The notes under the pieces were generated by a model. That model was not told the origin of the DNA. It did no database searches and was given only the letters and a program-made list of their open reading frames with translations. From positions 1,407,675 to 1,471,674 of the forward strand of contig JANAVB010016200.1 of the NCBI GenBank assembly GCA_029216955.1: DNA of 64,000 nucleotides, in the 5' to 3' direction. The position numbers and the translations under genes are program-made. Numbering within the stretch: position 1 is the stretch's first letter; each line of letters begins with the position of its first letter. Positions 1-11,800 of this stretch are shown in pieces. Source of the stretch: Iris pallida (Eukaryota > Streptophyta > Magnoliopsida > Asparagales > Iridaceae).

Positions 1-1
1 G

Positions 2-283
2 GAAGGAGAGGTTGCAATACTTTCAACCCCAAGGCCTGGCATAGGTTTGAACTTGAACCTAAGGACCTGTCCTTTTTGTTATATTGTTATTTGGCGTTGG
101 TTTGTTTGTATCCCTTTTTCTGTTTAGACTGGTTGATAGTTTCATTTTACAAATGTAAGCAGCTGAACCTGATATTACGGAACAAGTTGTTGGTACTGTT
201 AGACGCTATATACCTACTGATACCCGCGATCCTTCTGCAGCGGTTCTTCATTTTTATGTTGGGGAATCCTATGATTCTAGCAG
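2..283 (+). CDS. possible two-exon fragment of an unrecognised gene
   Basis: Two open segments join in phase across a plausible 118-bp intron. The first runs to base 44 (ATAG before GTTTGA) and the second from 163 (after AAGCAG) to 283 (before GTAACT). The joined reading frame has no stop and reads like ordinary protein (it includes EQVVGTVRRYIPTDTRDPSA). The frame is open at the left edge and enters another GT donor at 284, but I could not find a following exon in the AT-rich sequence. I do not recognise the protein. It may be a host gene end, or gene sequence carried inside the CACTA element that ends at 1941. The support is splice signals plus codon-like composition only. Confidence 0.35.
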
Positions 284-1620
284 GTAACTGTACACATTCT
301 TTTTCATTGTCATAGTAATATGTGATTGATATCATCTAAAAAGAGAATATTCAGATACGTACTTGGAACAAGTGCCTGAGTTTTCTGGATTCTCACCATA
401 TAGGTTAAAAGCAACTTTTCTGGAAAAGTACTAAGGGGCTGTTTGGTTTTCTGAAATGGAAATACCATGCAACATCTATTGCATGTTACGTTTGTTGTTG
501 TAGGTGTTGCAAATACATTGTTTGGTTGCATGTAAATGATGTTACAGGATTTACTAATCCATTGTTTGGAATGATATAATTAGGATGCTTGGTTGCAAAT
601 TTTCTTGTAAATAAATACAAATCTATTGTTTGATTTGTGACTTTATGACATTGAACGAAGAAAGAATGAGATGCAATGGTGTAATAAATGTTGGCCTAAG
701 TGGTGTTGTGCCCATTGGATGCAACAATAGCCACGGTAGTTGGAGAGTTGATGCAACATGTCCACCAGTTCCACCATGTACATCAAACCAAATATTTATA
801 ATGTATGTTTCAAAGAATTTGGTATAGTCTATGAGATTGTATGAACATGTATCTACTATCTCTAACCTTCTATTATCAGAATATGTAGATAACTAGAAGA
901 TTATGAATGTAAAACTCATGGGAGTTTTTTAGTTTTGATAGAATATTGCCCTGAGATACCTATACCTGAAAGACCCAGATACTAGTAGACATTTGGCCAC
1001 ATGATATAGGAGAGGAGGAATAAGAAAATACCCTTTGAACATCTAGTCCATTCTTCCTTCCCTGATATTCCCTGTTTTCATAATACAAGCTTTTTTTTTG
1101 AAGTGACATAGTAATTTTGATTTGCTGGTGTTGGTGAATAAAACTTTCTAGCTTATTCATGTACCAAGGGTCCCAATTACTTATAACTAACCATATTTCT
1201 GGCTTATTCATGTGTTTCCAGGTAGCCAATGCTGCTGGCAGCCATGGATGTGTGGATCGGTTTGTCAATGGATGTGGAAAATCAAATATATATGTTTTGG
1301 ACTTGTGTAAAAAGTCGTAGATTTTATTTTGTAAATTAAGTGAATGCTTATTGATGTAAAACTTGATGGGAACACTCTAAGTGATGTAAGACTTGGATTT
1401 CATTTTGTGAACAATGGGATATTACCTTTAAATATGTTTTATAGAAATCGTTTTGTTAATGTTGCGGCTACGCTTTGTTAATGTTGCGGCTAACATATGC
1501 ATTTTCAATTAAGTAAAATAGTTCTGTATGAATTTTTGTTGTATATAAAATTCAATTATATATTTTATATATAAACAGAAAATTAGTAATTCCATAATAA
1601 TTTAAACAATTGTTAAGTTT
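284..1620. other. AT-rich sequence without recognisable gene
   Basis: No long reading frame or known domain is visible. A short direct duplication (TTGTTAATGTTGCGGCTA, twice within 1453-1491) and a GGGGCTGTTTGGTT motif near 435 resemble transposon ends, but no matching partner end was found. It may be intron sequence of the gene fragment on the left or the inside of the CACTA element on the right. Confidence 0.3.
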
Positions 1621-1941
1621 TTTCGCACGATTACAGTACTTTTTAAAATTCCGTCCCTTATTTATTAGGACGAAATATATCTGTTACAAAAACTTGTTTT
1701 TTGGGACAAATTAATAAACCGTCACACAAAAGCATAAATTTGAAAACTTTTGAGACGTTTTGCCTAACCGTCCTTTAACAGTAATTAGGACGGCAATATC
1801 CGTCCCTAAAGTTTTTGCCACACCACCCTAATGGGACCGTCCATTCCCGTCCCAAAGGCCGTCCCAAATATTTGTTGGGACGGTAATTGCAGTTTTTAAG
1901 ACGGTTTTTGGTTGTCCCCAAAGGTCACTTTTTTTGTAGTG
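1621..1941. mobile_element. 3' end of a CACTA (En/Spm) DNA transposon
   Basis: The stretch ends in TTTTTTTGTAGTG at 1941, the mirror of the CACTACAA start that defines CACTA elements. The 320 bp before it are packed with GGACGG/CCGTCC words in both orientations (for example near 1661, 1790, 1834, 1861 and 1878), the usual subterminal transposase-binding repeats of this superfamily. The bases just outside are TGC, which would be the 3-bp target duplication. The matching CACTA start is not in the window, so the element extends left of base 1 or its left end is lost. Confidence 0.75.
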
Positions 1942-2042
1942 TGCCGAACAGTTCTATATACCAACAGACGAGATTAACATCAGACTTTATTTATAAAAAA
2001 AGGGGGGAGTGGCCCCCTACAGATAAAAGATTTGCAAAAACA

Positions 2043-2297
2043 TCATTTTTTCTCTCCCTCGTCGGGCTGACGAAGGGAAGTACCTAGTTCATGCATATTG
2101 CGAATCCCAGAGCGACGCATCAGATTAAGAAATGATTCTGCATCTCCTGGCCCTTCGTACGCAGTTGGAGGACCACCATCGATGCGACTAAAGACTGCAG
2201 GAGTCAGTCCAAAGCACTCTAAAAGGTTGCATGCTCGCTCAAAGTCAAGCCTGGAGCTCGAAGCCTCTTTGTTAGGAATCTCGTTCTTTGGCGCCAT
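2043..2297 (-). CDS. antisense small ORF at the aORF position of the Tat element
   Basis: An 84-residue minus-strand frame starts with MAPKN about 335 bp from the LTR. The antisense gene of the complete Tat element starts the same way (MAPKK, 273 bp from its LTR), as does that of the minus-strand copy (MSPKA). After the first four residues the protein is different (it contains ERACNLLECFGLTPAV), and I do not recognise it. A TATA-like TTTTATAAATAAG lies on the minus strand at 2337-2349. The upstream in-frame Met at 2450 is less likely because it would place the start before this TATA box. It could be a first exon of a different antisense gene whose remainder was cut off by the CACTA insertion. 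Confidence 0.4.
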   Translation of the reverse strand: MAPKNEIPNKEASSSRLDFERACNLLECFGLTPAVFSRIDGGPPTAYEGPGDAESFLNLMRRSGIRNMHELGTSLRQPDEGEKK

Positions 2298-2632
2298 GTC
2301 ACTATGAGGATGAATGACAAGAGTGAAGAATTTCTTCTTATTTATAAAATTAAACCAACTCTTCATATTCCTCTTTGGAAATTGCTCATTATTAATGTAG
2401 AACTCGGGAAAACGAAAAGGCATTTGAAAGTCTCGAGAAAAGAAATTCATTGTGACGGTTGAGTGTTGACCGACACTATTGAAAATTATGCTGACTGTTG
2501 GACATCCCCGCTTTTACGCGGATGACGGTTGCGTATCCCAAATTTTACGCTGGCAGATCAAATCTCAACTTTTACGCTTATGTTCAAAGTATTTCAAATT
2601 TTAGAGATATTTGAAAACTTTGAAGGGGGTCT

Positions 2633-3745
2633 TGTAGGAGCGTAAAAAGTACTTCAAAGAAAGGGTCATCTCATTCATAACTGATCTACTTTACGCCTAG
2701 CAGAGCGGGTAATCTCTATACGCCCAAGATAAGGCTAATCGCTTTACGCCTAAACAGGCTGATGATTTTACGTTCGGGTTTACACCCATGATTTTACGCC
2801 AAGGATAGAGCAGCCTCTTTTACGCTGGACAAAGCTGTCAAATCTCGCATTTAATGCAAACTCTGACATGGAGATATTAATGATGGCATATATCACAAAG
2901 GGATTTGTTTTTACACAGAGACCAATGTTGTCGTTTAGTGTGTGGATTGAGCTACTTTACGCTCATACTACGGCTTCTTTTACGCACGAAGACTATACGA
3001 GCTTTTACGCTCAACAGCTGACGTGTGAGTAAAGTCTATTTGAGGTACTTTATGCTCAAGATTATTTAACAACCACTTTACGCGGAAAGTCTATGTCAAG
3101 GCTATTTTACGCCTAATCTACTGCTTTATGCTCAGAGTACATTGGGGCTATTTTTACGCCCTATTCTCCTCCACCAGCTTGGAACGTGGTCTGCCTACGT
3201 GGCTTTCATGCCATTCTTCTCGAAGAACGTGTGTACATGCATCCTATTCTTACTGAAATGATGGGACACATGTCAACATATGCAGAGGTTGGCTTCGATC
3301 GTGGATGGCAGTTGTTAGCGTAAAGATGGAACTTTTGCTAAGTTTTTACGCACAAGAGCCCAAGTCTATAAATAGACTTATTTTTCTCATAACACAAGGA
3401 CAGAGACAGGAGAGAATACAGAGATCAGAACTTAGAGATTTTGATTCTCCAGAGCATTCTTCTTCAACCTTTCTTTCAGAACAGAGTGAAGCAAAGCAGG
3501 AAAGCATTCGGCCTCGCCATCAGTGCCCAAGTACGTCGATACCTTTCTGGTGACTTAGTTCTTCCAGTTGTTCTACTTCAAGCAGTGATCTTCATCATCA
3601 TCATATGGTCCAAGGAACAAAGTGATCATCTACGAATCAGACTTCTACAGCAATACTTCCCCAGAATCAAATTTGTACTTCTTGTACTTTTTCTCGTTTT
3701 ATTTTCAAAAGCCAATTCCTCCAAGACATTTTGTTAAGTGAAACA
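2633..3745 (+). repeat. 3' LTR of the truncated Tat element
   Basis: A 1113-bp LTR, TGTAGGAGCG to GTGAAACA, clearly related to the 1125-bp LTRs at 24938 and 37254 but with many substitutions, so it belongs to an older or sister copy. It shares the dense TTTTACGC words and the TATAAATAG box (near 3366). Confidence 0.88.
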
Positions 3746-3902
3746 AAGGCCCGTATCCATATTGGACCGAAGAGAGAAGGTACTCAAGAACAAGATTATT
3801 AGTTTAGTCTGTGTTGCTTGGGGGCATCACTCTTTGGGTGAGTCAACTTGGGAACGTGAGGATGCTATCCGATCACGATATCCACACCTGTTTGACTCAT
3901 AA
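3746..3902 (+). pseudogene. C-terminal chromodomain end of a Tekay/Del pol
   Basis: An open frame ends at TAA 3900-3902 and reads as the chromodomain tail of Tekay-type integrases (ILDRREKVLKNK, then GESTWEREDAIRSRYPHLF). The same tail is present at 42119-42260 and 51396-51544. Everything upstream of 3746 in this pol is missing because the Tat LTR abuts it. It is only the last ~50 residues of a polyprotein and has no function by itself. Confidence 0.8.
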
Positions 3903-4067
3903 GGTATAATGTCTTCCTTATGCCTTATGCTTTTACATCCTTACTTGCATGAATTATTGTTTGATTGACTGCTAGTCATAGATTGCCCGTGTTAGTACAA
4001 CTTGTCCCGACACCTCTAGCCTCTTGATTAAATTCCAAGGAAGGAATTCTTCTAAGGTGGGTAGAGT
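3903..4067 (+). other. 3' untranslated stretch and purine tract of the Tekay element
   Basis: Noncoding sequence between the pol stop and the LTR. It ends in AAGGTGGGTAGAGT just before the LTR start, equivalent to AAGGAGGGTAGATT in the two other Tekay-type elements here. Such a tract primes plus-strand DNA synthesis. Confidence 0.7.
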
Positions 4068-4800
4068 TGTCACTCATGTTTTTTGTTATACGTATTTTCT
4101 GTATACGTGTACAGATTTCTAGCAATTGTCAGGTGGACCGTAGTTAGGCTTGTCTAGCTTAGCTTGATCTTGGTTTAAACTTGCCTTGGTTTATTTGGTT
4201 TGGTTCAACTTGACTTGGCATGGCTTGGCTTGGTTTGGTTCATTTTGGTTCGAGATGAGAAGGGTTGATATATAAGTCAACTCTCCTCTCTCTCTCTCTC
4301 TCTCTCTTCATTACTTTCATTTATTTCTTCTTCTTCTCCATTACTCCTCTCCACCTACACCCAAGAAATCCTACGCAAGTGTAACTTGCTTCATGGGATC
4401 TCAATTTTTTCTTTTCCATTCTCTTCTTTACGTGATTCTAAGCCTCTTTAGAACTTAACATTTTTGGTTTTGATGGATGAATTTTTGCAGATCTAAGTTT
4501 TGATCTTTTCTTGCTTTTCTTGGTTTTGATCTATTAAAGCTTGGTATTTCCTAAAAGCATCATCCCAGGCTGTAGAAAATCTCGTTCTACCCCGTTTAGA
4601 CACTTGGAAGTCCCGATTCCGGCTTGTTATGAGGAAGTTATGGCCATTTTAGTTCATGGGTTACTTGAGGTCATACTCGATCTGTTGGGGAAGATGAGCA
4701 GTGGGCGCACACCTTTTGGCGCAGACCCATCTACCTTAGTGCGCACGTCGCTTGACGCCGTGGCATTCTTAGCGTGCGTGCCTCTGGCCGGGCGCCACTC

Positions 4801-5082
4801 GGCCCAGCGCCCATTGGCGCAGGCGAACTTTGGCTCTGGCGCCTATTGGCGTAGGCGCACTTTGGCTCTGGCGCCTATTGGCCACGGCGCACTTTGGCTC
4901 TGGCACTTATTGGACCAGGCGCACTTTGGCTCTGGCGCCTATTGGACCAGGTACACTTTGGCTCTGGCGTCCATTGGCCCAGGCGCACTTTGGCCCTAGC
5001 ACCTATTGGCCTAGGCGCACTTTGGCCCTGGCGCCTATTGGCCCAGGCGCACTCGGGCCTTGGCTCCTATTGGCCCAACCGT
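4801..5082 (+). repeat. 32-bp minisatellite in the Tekay LTR
   Basis: ACTTTGGCTCTGGCGCC recurs every 32 bp exactly, at 4827, 4859, 4891, 4923, 4955, 4987, 5019 and (diverged) 5051. The array is GC-rich in an otherwise AT-rich LTR. Because 32 is not a multiple of three, all three frames stay open through it and give overlapping artefact reading frames. Confidence 0.92.
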
Positions 5083-6872
5083 ACCTTCCCTGGCGCCACT
5101 TGACTAGGCGCCACCTGTCACCTTCCTGGCGCCACCTGACCCGTGCTACTTGGTTGCCTTGATACCCCTTGCCCTTACCCCCATGCATGTTCTCCTAGTT
5201 GTTGTTGCAAATGCTAGTGATCTTGCATGTATCTTGTACTCGGTCTAACTTGTGACGACCTGACTTAATAACTTGTTGAGCATGAGTATGACTTGCTAGT
5301 ATTGATCTTGCCTTGAACATGATAATATGACCCTGCCTCGACATGACATGATGGTGGACCGTTGAGGCGCACACTTGACAAATAACAAATAAACCTGATA
5401 TGGCATGAATAATCTTGATAGTGGCCCGTCGAGGTGCACTCCTGACAAGTACTCTTGACATGACAATTAACCTGACATGACATGTATAATCTTGAAGCGC
5501 TGTTGCAATAGCTACCCTGACTTGCCAAGTAACTCTTGTCTTGACTCCGTGGTTGATTCTCTTGATTGTGCCTGTACAAACTACCTGTCTCATCTTGCAT
5601 CATGTCTAGGACATGGATTCCTGGGTAGCACGGTCAGAAATTCATAATAAATCAAACTAGGTTAATGACTAGATTGATCAAGTAGTCCATATAGAGATGT
5701 GTTCTCTATTATAGGTGATCCCGTTATCCCGGCCACACCTGAGGGACTTGTAGCCTGCCGACGAGTAGGACACATTTTTAGCTCACTTCATGTGGGGCAC
5801 TTCTTGACAACATAAGTACTGAAAGTACACCAGTAATCTTAATAACTCTTGTAACTCTTGTAAATCACCTCGCCTGGAAAACATGGATAGCTGCATGGCT
5901 TGTGACTATGGGAACATCTCAACTACATCTTGCTAGTAACTAGGCCTGTGATAATGTCACGACCCGCTCCCGAATAATCGGACACAAGTCAGACACGCCC
6001 AGCCTATGTTGGGAGATACAACGCAGTAAGCTGTACTAAGTATCTAATATCTCAAGTCACATCATGAAATCACATCACAGCATCTAAGCACGTGCTAAAT
6101 AATATTATAAATCACCATGTCTTATAATACAAAATCATCAAATTTAAAGGTAAACCTATACAACAGTCCCATCCCATCACTAATTTCCTCGTAGCCTCCA
6201 CGCTAGCAAAATATGAACCCGTCCAATCACCCATAATGCTAAGGTAGAATGCCTCGACACCTGCAACGTATCCAATCAGGAAAGGAGCAAAGTACAACCC
6301 TACGAAATGAACATGTACAATGTAAAACTGTAATGCAATGAGTACTAAGAAAGTAACGAACATGAAGTACAGGAAAATAAAAATGTGAACTGAATCCTGA
6401 ACATGAAATACACAGGGAACCTGACGTGCGCAATATATTGAAATACATCCATAGTGTGTGATCGACTTGGGTAGATTCAGGGAACATGAAATGGTACGAC
6501 TTCGGTCCCACGTGCACGATGCGGGGCCTCAGCTATTCACATGAATTGTAACTCGAGTTTGATCACACATTTGTAGTATTTCCCCTCCCCAGACATAGGT
6601 AAAGTACATGGAACATGAACAAGAGCACAAGACCATATCGTGTCCAAGATGAAAATAATACAATGCAGAAATACAAAGTAGAGTTCAATCGTAGTGTACT
6701 TGCCTTTGTCCTTGCAATTAAAGTCTGTCTTGATGTCCACCTAGAATAGGGAAATAATATGTTATAATCTAACAATGGCAACTGGCTATCAATAAACTAA
6801 CCATCATAACTAGCTGTTTATAATATCATTATATATCTATAAAAACTGGCAGTTTAATATTACCAACCAAAA

Positions 6873-6874
<2 letters not shown>

Positions 6875-6931
<57 letters not shown>
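6875..6931. repeat. (TA)n microsatellite, 57 bp
   Basis: Perfect TA run. The paired LTR has the same locus at 17671-17742 with a longer run. Confidence 0.95.
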
Positions 6932-6932
<1 letters not shown>

Positions 6933-7505
6933 CAAGAAGTATTAATTAGATAGTAATCAATCTTGAAAATAATTGATAATTCTTTTTAGAGACTTTTATT
7001 TAGGAATATTACTAGCAATATCTATAACTACTTAGCATATTAATAATCTCATCAAGTTAGGAATAAATTTTTAGTAAACAATATTAGATAAAAAAAAATA
7101 TTATCAAGCTAAATTTTAGTTAGCAAAATAATTCTAGTAAAACATTTGAAATAATATAGTATATTATTAGAGACTAAATCTTTGGTAAATAATTTATAGA
7201 TGAAAATATTTTTTAAAATTAGATAAAATTTATGATAATAATTTAAATGTCTAAAATTCATTTTGAACTAAATCGATGCAAGTCTTTTGTAAAATATTTA
7301 TTATATTTATAATAATATAAGTGAAACAGTAGATATAACCTCTTTATCTATACATTACAATTAGTAGTATACATTTGTATCCAATTTACATATAATATTA
7401 GTCAATAGATATAATATAAATATCAAAGCAAAATGCCAAAATGTACAATACTGTACATAACTCCTCGAGTCCCAAAGAGTCAAGTAATGACTCTTCAAGC
7501 ATTTA

Positions 7506-7903
7506 GGCTTCGTTTGGTTCACGGATTCAAGGAATCCGGAAAGGAAACTTGTTCCTTTTCTTTGTTTGGTAACCACAAATTTGGAAAACACTTTCTTGAC
7601 ATGGGGAAAAATAGGAGGAAAAATGGTTCCTCTCATGACCCATGGGATTCATTTTCCCTCCTCCTTTCCCAACATTAATTACAAACATTATGACAAAAGT
7701 AGCCTTGTTTATTACCTATTTTACCAATTAACTCTTCATTATAATTATGTTGACATTGGATATTGTTGGAACAATGATATATTTTTTTTTTCCTTTTCTA
7801 CACCAACCAAACATAGGAAAGAAAATTTGATAGGAATTCTACTTTCTCATCCCCATGGAAAATACATGGGAATTGATTTCCTTTCCGTGAACCAAACGAG
7901 GCC
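7506..7903. mobile_element. Tourist-type (PIF/Harbinger) MITE
   Basis: A 398-bp insertion with terminal inverted repeats: GGCTTCGTTTGGTTCACGGA at the left, and the complement of GGCCTCGTTTGGTTCACGGA at the right (19 of 20 bases). It is flanked by TTA (7503-7505 and 7904-7906). The sister LTR at 18765-18775 has the uninterrupted site with one TTA, which proves the insertion and the 3-bp target duplication typical of PIF/Harbinger elements. It has no coding capacity, so it moved with a transposase from elsewhere. Confidence 0.93.
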
Positions 7904-7999
7904 TTAAAGAACAGAGGCTAAGAAAAACAACTAAATATAGAAGATAGTGTGAGGAGAGAGACTCATGCTCTCCCTGAAGGAAAAGAAACGAAGGGAAGA

Positions 8000-8660
8000 G
8001 GACGGAGAGGTCTGAGCTCACCACAGGCACGGAGAGCTGGTGGTCCGAAGAACTGTCTCCAGCGCGGCACCGGTCCACGTGGTGGTGACGAGACCGGCGG
8101 CTAGAGATACTCCGTACTCTGGCCAGGCGGAGAGGCGGCGGCCTCCAGGCGAACCAACATGGTGGACGACTTCCGAGGCGGCTAGAGGCGGAGGATCGTT
8201 CCCCTCCCCGATTATCACCGCCGCCGGCACGATAACCAGGGGACGGCGAAGGATCTGGTAGATCCCCACGACGGATCGGCGAGGGATCGGCGTGGCTCGA
8301 GCAGATCCAGTCGGCGAGCTCCGAGATCCGTCCACGTAGCAGCGGAGTCGATGGATCCGACACCTCGAGTCAAGCGGGGGTGCGATCACCGGTTGCGGCT
8401 CGGGATCCAAACGCCGGAAGGAAAAACTGGGGACGAGGACAGATGCTCCTCCGGTCAGATTGCAACGCTGGAAACGAGACGAATCTTGACGGAGGGAGGT
8501 GGCACGGCCAATTGAGGATGGCAGTGGAGGTGGAGGCCAGACATTGGTGGTGATGAACATTGCTGGCGAGGTCGGCCAGGGAACAATGAGAACATGAGTG
8601 ACATGAGGGCGATCTCACCGGAGTTGGTCGGAGTTTCGTCGGGCTCGACGGCGTGGCAGG
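8000..8660 (-). other. GC-rich block of the LARD LTR
   Basis: About 650 bp of gene-like GC composition lie directly downstream, on the minus strand, of a TA-rich promoter-like stretch (8690-8706). Open frames exist here, but the sister copy (18850-19500) breaks them and the predicted peptides are low-complexity Pro/Arg/Ser sequences, so I do not call a gene. It is most likely the R/U5 part of the LTR; an ancient captured gene piece is the alternative. Confidence 0.5.
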
Positions 8661-9639
8661 ACAGAGAGGAACAGGAGAGGGAGAGAGCATGAATATATAT
8701 ATAATAAATTGTTGGTGTAACTTAATGGAAGAAAAATGGGGTGTGCCACAAGTCAATGGCAAGGCTAGTAAATTGCAGTAGATCTAAGGGTGATAGCAAG
8801 GACCCTTAACTAACTTATAACAAATTTCTAACTACATATTAGTCAATTGCCAACTAATTCTTTAATTAATAACTATTCAGTTTAAACTAAAAAATAAATC
8901 AACTAACCATAACTCAAAACTTCTAATTCTTACTCTCTCAAATATAATACAATAATCTAAATGAAGAAGATAATTAATTATATCCGACTTAATTTCTAAC
9001 TATTCGGGACTTAATTAAACGAGCATAAAATTAGCTAAGGCACAGTTAATTAGTAAATAGCGACTAAGAATTTACTAAATCCAGTTATTAATAAAAATCA
9101 TATTTTCTTAAATGAATCATGATTTCCAAAATAAATATCAGATAAATAATTCTAGCAAAAATTTATAAATCCTTAAAAATGATTTTAGGGAGTTACAAAT
9201 CTACCCTCCTTACCAAAAATTTCGTCCTCGAAATTTCAAGTGACCAGATACATACGAAAAATATTTGAAAACGATTAAAGTCGGTTAAAACATATAACCA
9301 ATTTTAAATACGACTACTATAATTGCGATTTATTTATTTATTATTATTATGCATGATAAACCTAAACATGATAAAATAAATCCAATTTAGGCATAAAAAA
9401 TATAGTACCACAATAATATTGTCATGCTAAATATGATAATAAATGAAACCATGATCTAAATCCAATAAGACGTTTAGCCATAGCTAGTACAGATAGGATT
9501 ATATTTCAAATCATTTCCACACAATTTGGTAAAAGAAATAACACAAAAATTGGTCAAAATTATTTAGGTTATTAGGCTGCAAATGTTAAAATAGAATGAT
9601 ATGTCTAAAACAAAATTTTGAAAATTTAGTCTTCCTAAA

Positions 9640-10600
9640 AATCATTTTAAACATGAGCAAAATCAAGTTCAGGGTTTGACTTGAAACATAATTAAATCGT
9701 TTTGGCCATGATTTGGTCAAAGCATTTCAAAAGTAAATCAGAGTCATGTGCATGATTCTATTATCAAAACTAAATATGAACAAAACATAATCAAATTTAT
9801 CTAGACATAATCAAATATCTAGTCATATGACCAAAAGAACTAAAAATTCATTAGGCATGGCGAAGGCAAAGTCAAAATCATCTAGACGTTGCTAGCAAGG
9901 TTAAAAAAATTCAAAAACTATCTATCCAGAATCAGAATATGGTCACATGACTAATGGGGTCATAACGGCTACAATACGGTTGACATAAGAATGCAACGAC
10001 TAAGAATAAATTCAAGAATTTTGAAAATTTTAGCTTTACCTGAAATAAAATTGAACATGAGTGAAATCAAGTTCTAGGGTTGGTTTGAAGCATGATCAGA
10101 TCATTTGAGGCACGATTTGATCAAGATATTTCAAGAGTAAAATTTGTGTCACCTGCATGATCAAAACATCATAAATTAGTCATGAACATAATCAAAATTA
10201 TTTAGGTATAACCTAGTAATGATCAAAGGAACCACAACCAATTAGGCATGTCCAAGACAAAATAAAAATCATTACTAACATGGCTAGAAAATTTCGAACA
10301 CATTAATCCAAAATATGGTCAAAATGCTATGGTCACTACCAATGGGTTTATTGGTGATAAACAAGGAACAAAACGACTAAGGATAACCAAAACATGAAAT
10401 TTTTTTTTAAAATCATCTTAGCTAGGAATCAATTTAAAACTGAGCAAAATAAAATTCTTTGAAACTTGATCAAAAGGGACGAGTCGTTTTGGGCACTATT
10501 GGAATTAAGATCAAAATCATTCAGATGTGAAGACCCAAACATATTTGTATGATCAATAAGATCCTAATATGATCAAGAATAAAATTAGGTATAACCAAAA
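9640..10600 (-). repeat. ~400-bp diverged tandem repeat in the LARD internal region
   Basis: Phrases such as GAGCAAAATCAAGTTC, the following GATTTGGTCAA and the later TTAGGCATG recur in the same order. They start near 9655, 10060 and 10440, so the period is about 380-405 bp with strong divergence. Copy three is incomplete. Confidence 0.6.
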
Positions 10601-11439
10601 TATAATCATAACCAGAGAATCCAAAAATCGTCTTGACGTGATTAAATCGATATCCAAATCGTCGAGACACGATCAATATTTGAAATAGCATCTAGCCACG
10701 ATAAAAAATCCTATAATTATGTTTTAAAGAATCATTTAGATATGGTATAATTATTAGTGAAATCTAATATATGCCTTTATTGAAAACATGATAGTAATTC
10801 AGAGGAGAAAAGAAAATAGGGTCACTATTTAGAAAATTCAAGGAGGGTCATAAGATAAGATATGCATGAAAGGAGTAAATCACAAGCTCTATAATCTATA
10901 ATTCTCTTATTACTACTAATTTACCCAATATCCTCCTACCATATTTCCTACCCTGACCTAACTGAAAATGTCAGTTCTCAAGAATACCTAAAAATGATTT
11001 AGGCAATATATCTATGTTTTCCCCGTATATTTATATAGCTATCACCACGTTCATATAGCTACATATATACACATATACCCATAATTATATATCGTCTATC
11101 TAATATACATGGCTATCTATACTATATAAATACACCTAACTATCAAAATATGCAACTATCAACAAAAGTCATATAATTCACTAGAGTTGAACCATGAAAA
11201 AGAATTGGTCAATAGGTGTTGAAAGGGTGGTTCTAATGAGTTCTAGAAAATCAAGTGAACGTTTATATATGGAACACATGGTAATAGAAATTAGTTCTGA
11301 AACTTGGATCATACGCTAAGATTTTGGATAAGGCAACAGTTAAAATAATTCAAGAAAATTTCTGGTAAAGTTGTCAATGGCGATGATAGGCCAAATAGAG
11401 AATCATGGATATAGTTTCAATATTATCCGAAAACCATAC

Positions 11440-11800
11440 ATCTCTGAAGTCACTTCGCCTAGAGTTCATGCCCCACCAGTGTGGTATACCTCTGGCTGCA
11501 ATGAACCTTTGGTGTCTATGACTCCTATAATGATAGATCATCGAATATTTTATCAACTTCACCCAGGATAGCCAGAATAATTCAAGAGGTCAAAACATTT
11601 ATGAATTTAGTACATAGCCTCGATAACATTCGAGAGCCTATGAATTCCTGAAATTACCTCGACTTTGAGTTCATGCCTCGCCAGTGCGCAGCTGACTGCA
11701 GTGAACTCGCGATCTCCGTAACCCAGATAAATGACTGCAGTGCGCATCTGCCACATCATAATAGGTCCTCGAATATTTTCTCAACTTTATCTAAAGAAAT
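11440..11800 (-). repeat. ~205-bp direct duplication in the LARD internal region
   Basis: The block starting near 11449 (GAGTTCATGCC, CCAGTG, AATGAACC, then TCGAATATTTTATCAACTT) is repeated from about 11655 (GAGTTCATGCC, CCAGTGCG, AGTGAACTC, then TCGAATATTTTCTCAACTT). Confidence 0.6.

Larger units (their letters stand above)
1942..3745 (+). mobile_element. 3' part of a Tat-family Ty3/gypsy element, cut by the CACTA element
   Basis: Bases 2500-3745 match the 3' end of the complete Tat element at 24938-38378. They share the internal tail with its TTTTACGC words, the purine tract GAAGGGGGTCT, and a full LTR (2633-3745). The left side stops at the CACTA end (1941), so the rest lies outside the window. 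The 3' LTR is followed directly by a Tekay pol end, so this Tat copy inserted into that Tekay element. AAGGC (3746-3750) would be the target duplication, but the left copy is not visible. Confidence 0.8.
5955..9197 (-). repeat. 3' LTR of the LARD-like element (contains a Tourist MITE)
   Basis: Read on the minus strand it begins TGTAACTCCC at 9197 and ends CGGGTCGTGACA at 5955. It is the cleaner LTR copy, interrupted only by the MITE at 7506-7903. It serves as the empty-site reference for four insertions in the other LTR. From 8706 to 8000 it switches from a TA run to a GC-rich block. Confidence 0.88.

Noticed and set aside
430..800. GGGGCTGTTTGGTT and CATCAAACCAAA as ends of a hAT or Tourist element
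   Set aside because: The two ends do not match well enough and no target duplication could be placed.
4541..5162. Three overlapping plus-strand reading frames of Leu/Ala/Trp-rich repeats
   Set aside because: They are the 32-bp minisatellite read in three frames; the period is not a multiple of three, so no frame is special.
6112..6781. Hydrophobic minus-strand frames that look like membrane segments
   Set aside because: They are LTR sequence; the sister copy at 16985-17576 has different frames with indels.
8018..8560. 180-residue minus-strand frame in the LARD LTR
   Set aside because: The sister LTR (18936-19421) breaks it with stops and indels, and the peptide is low-complexity without any domain.
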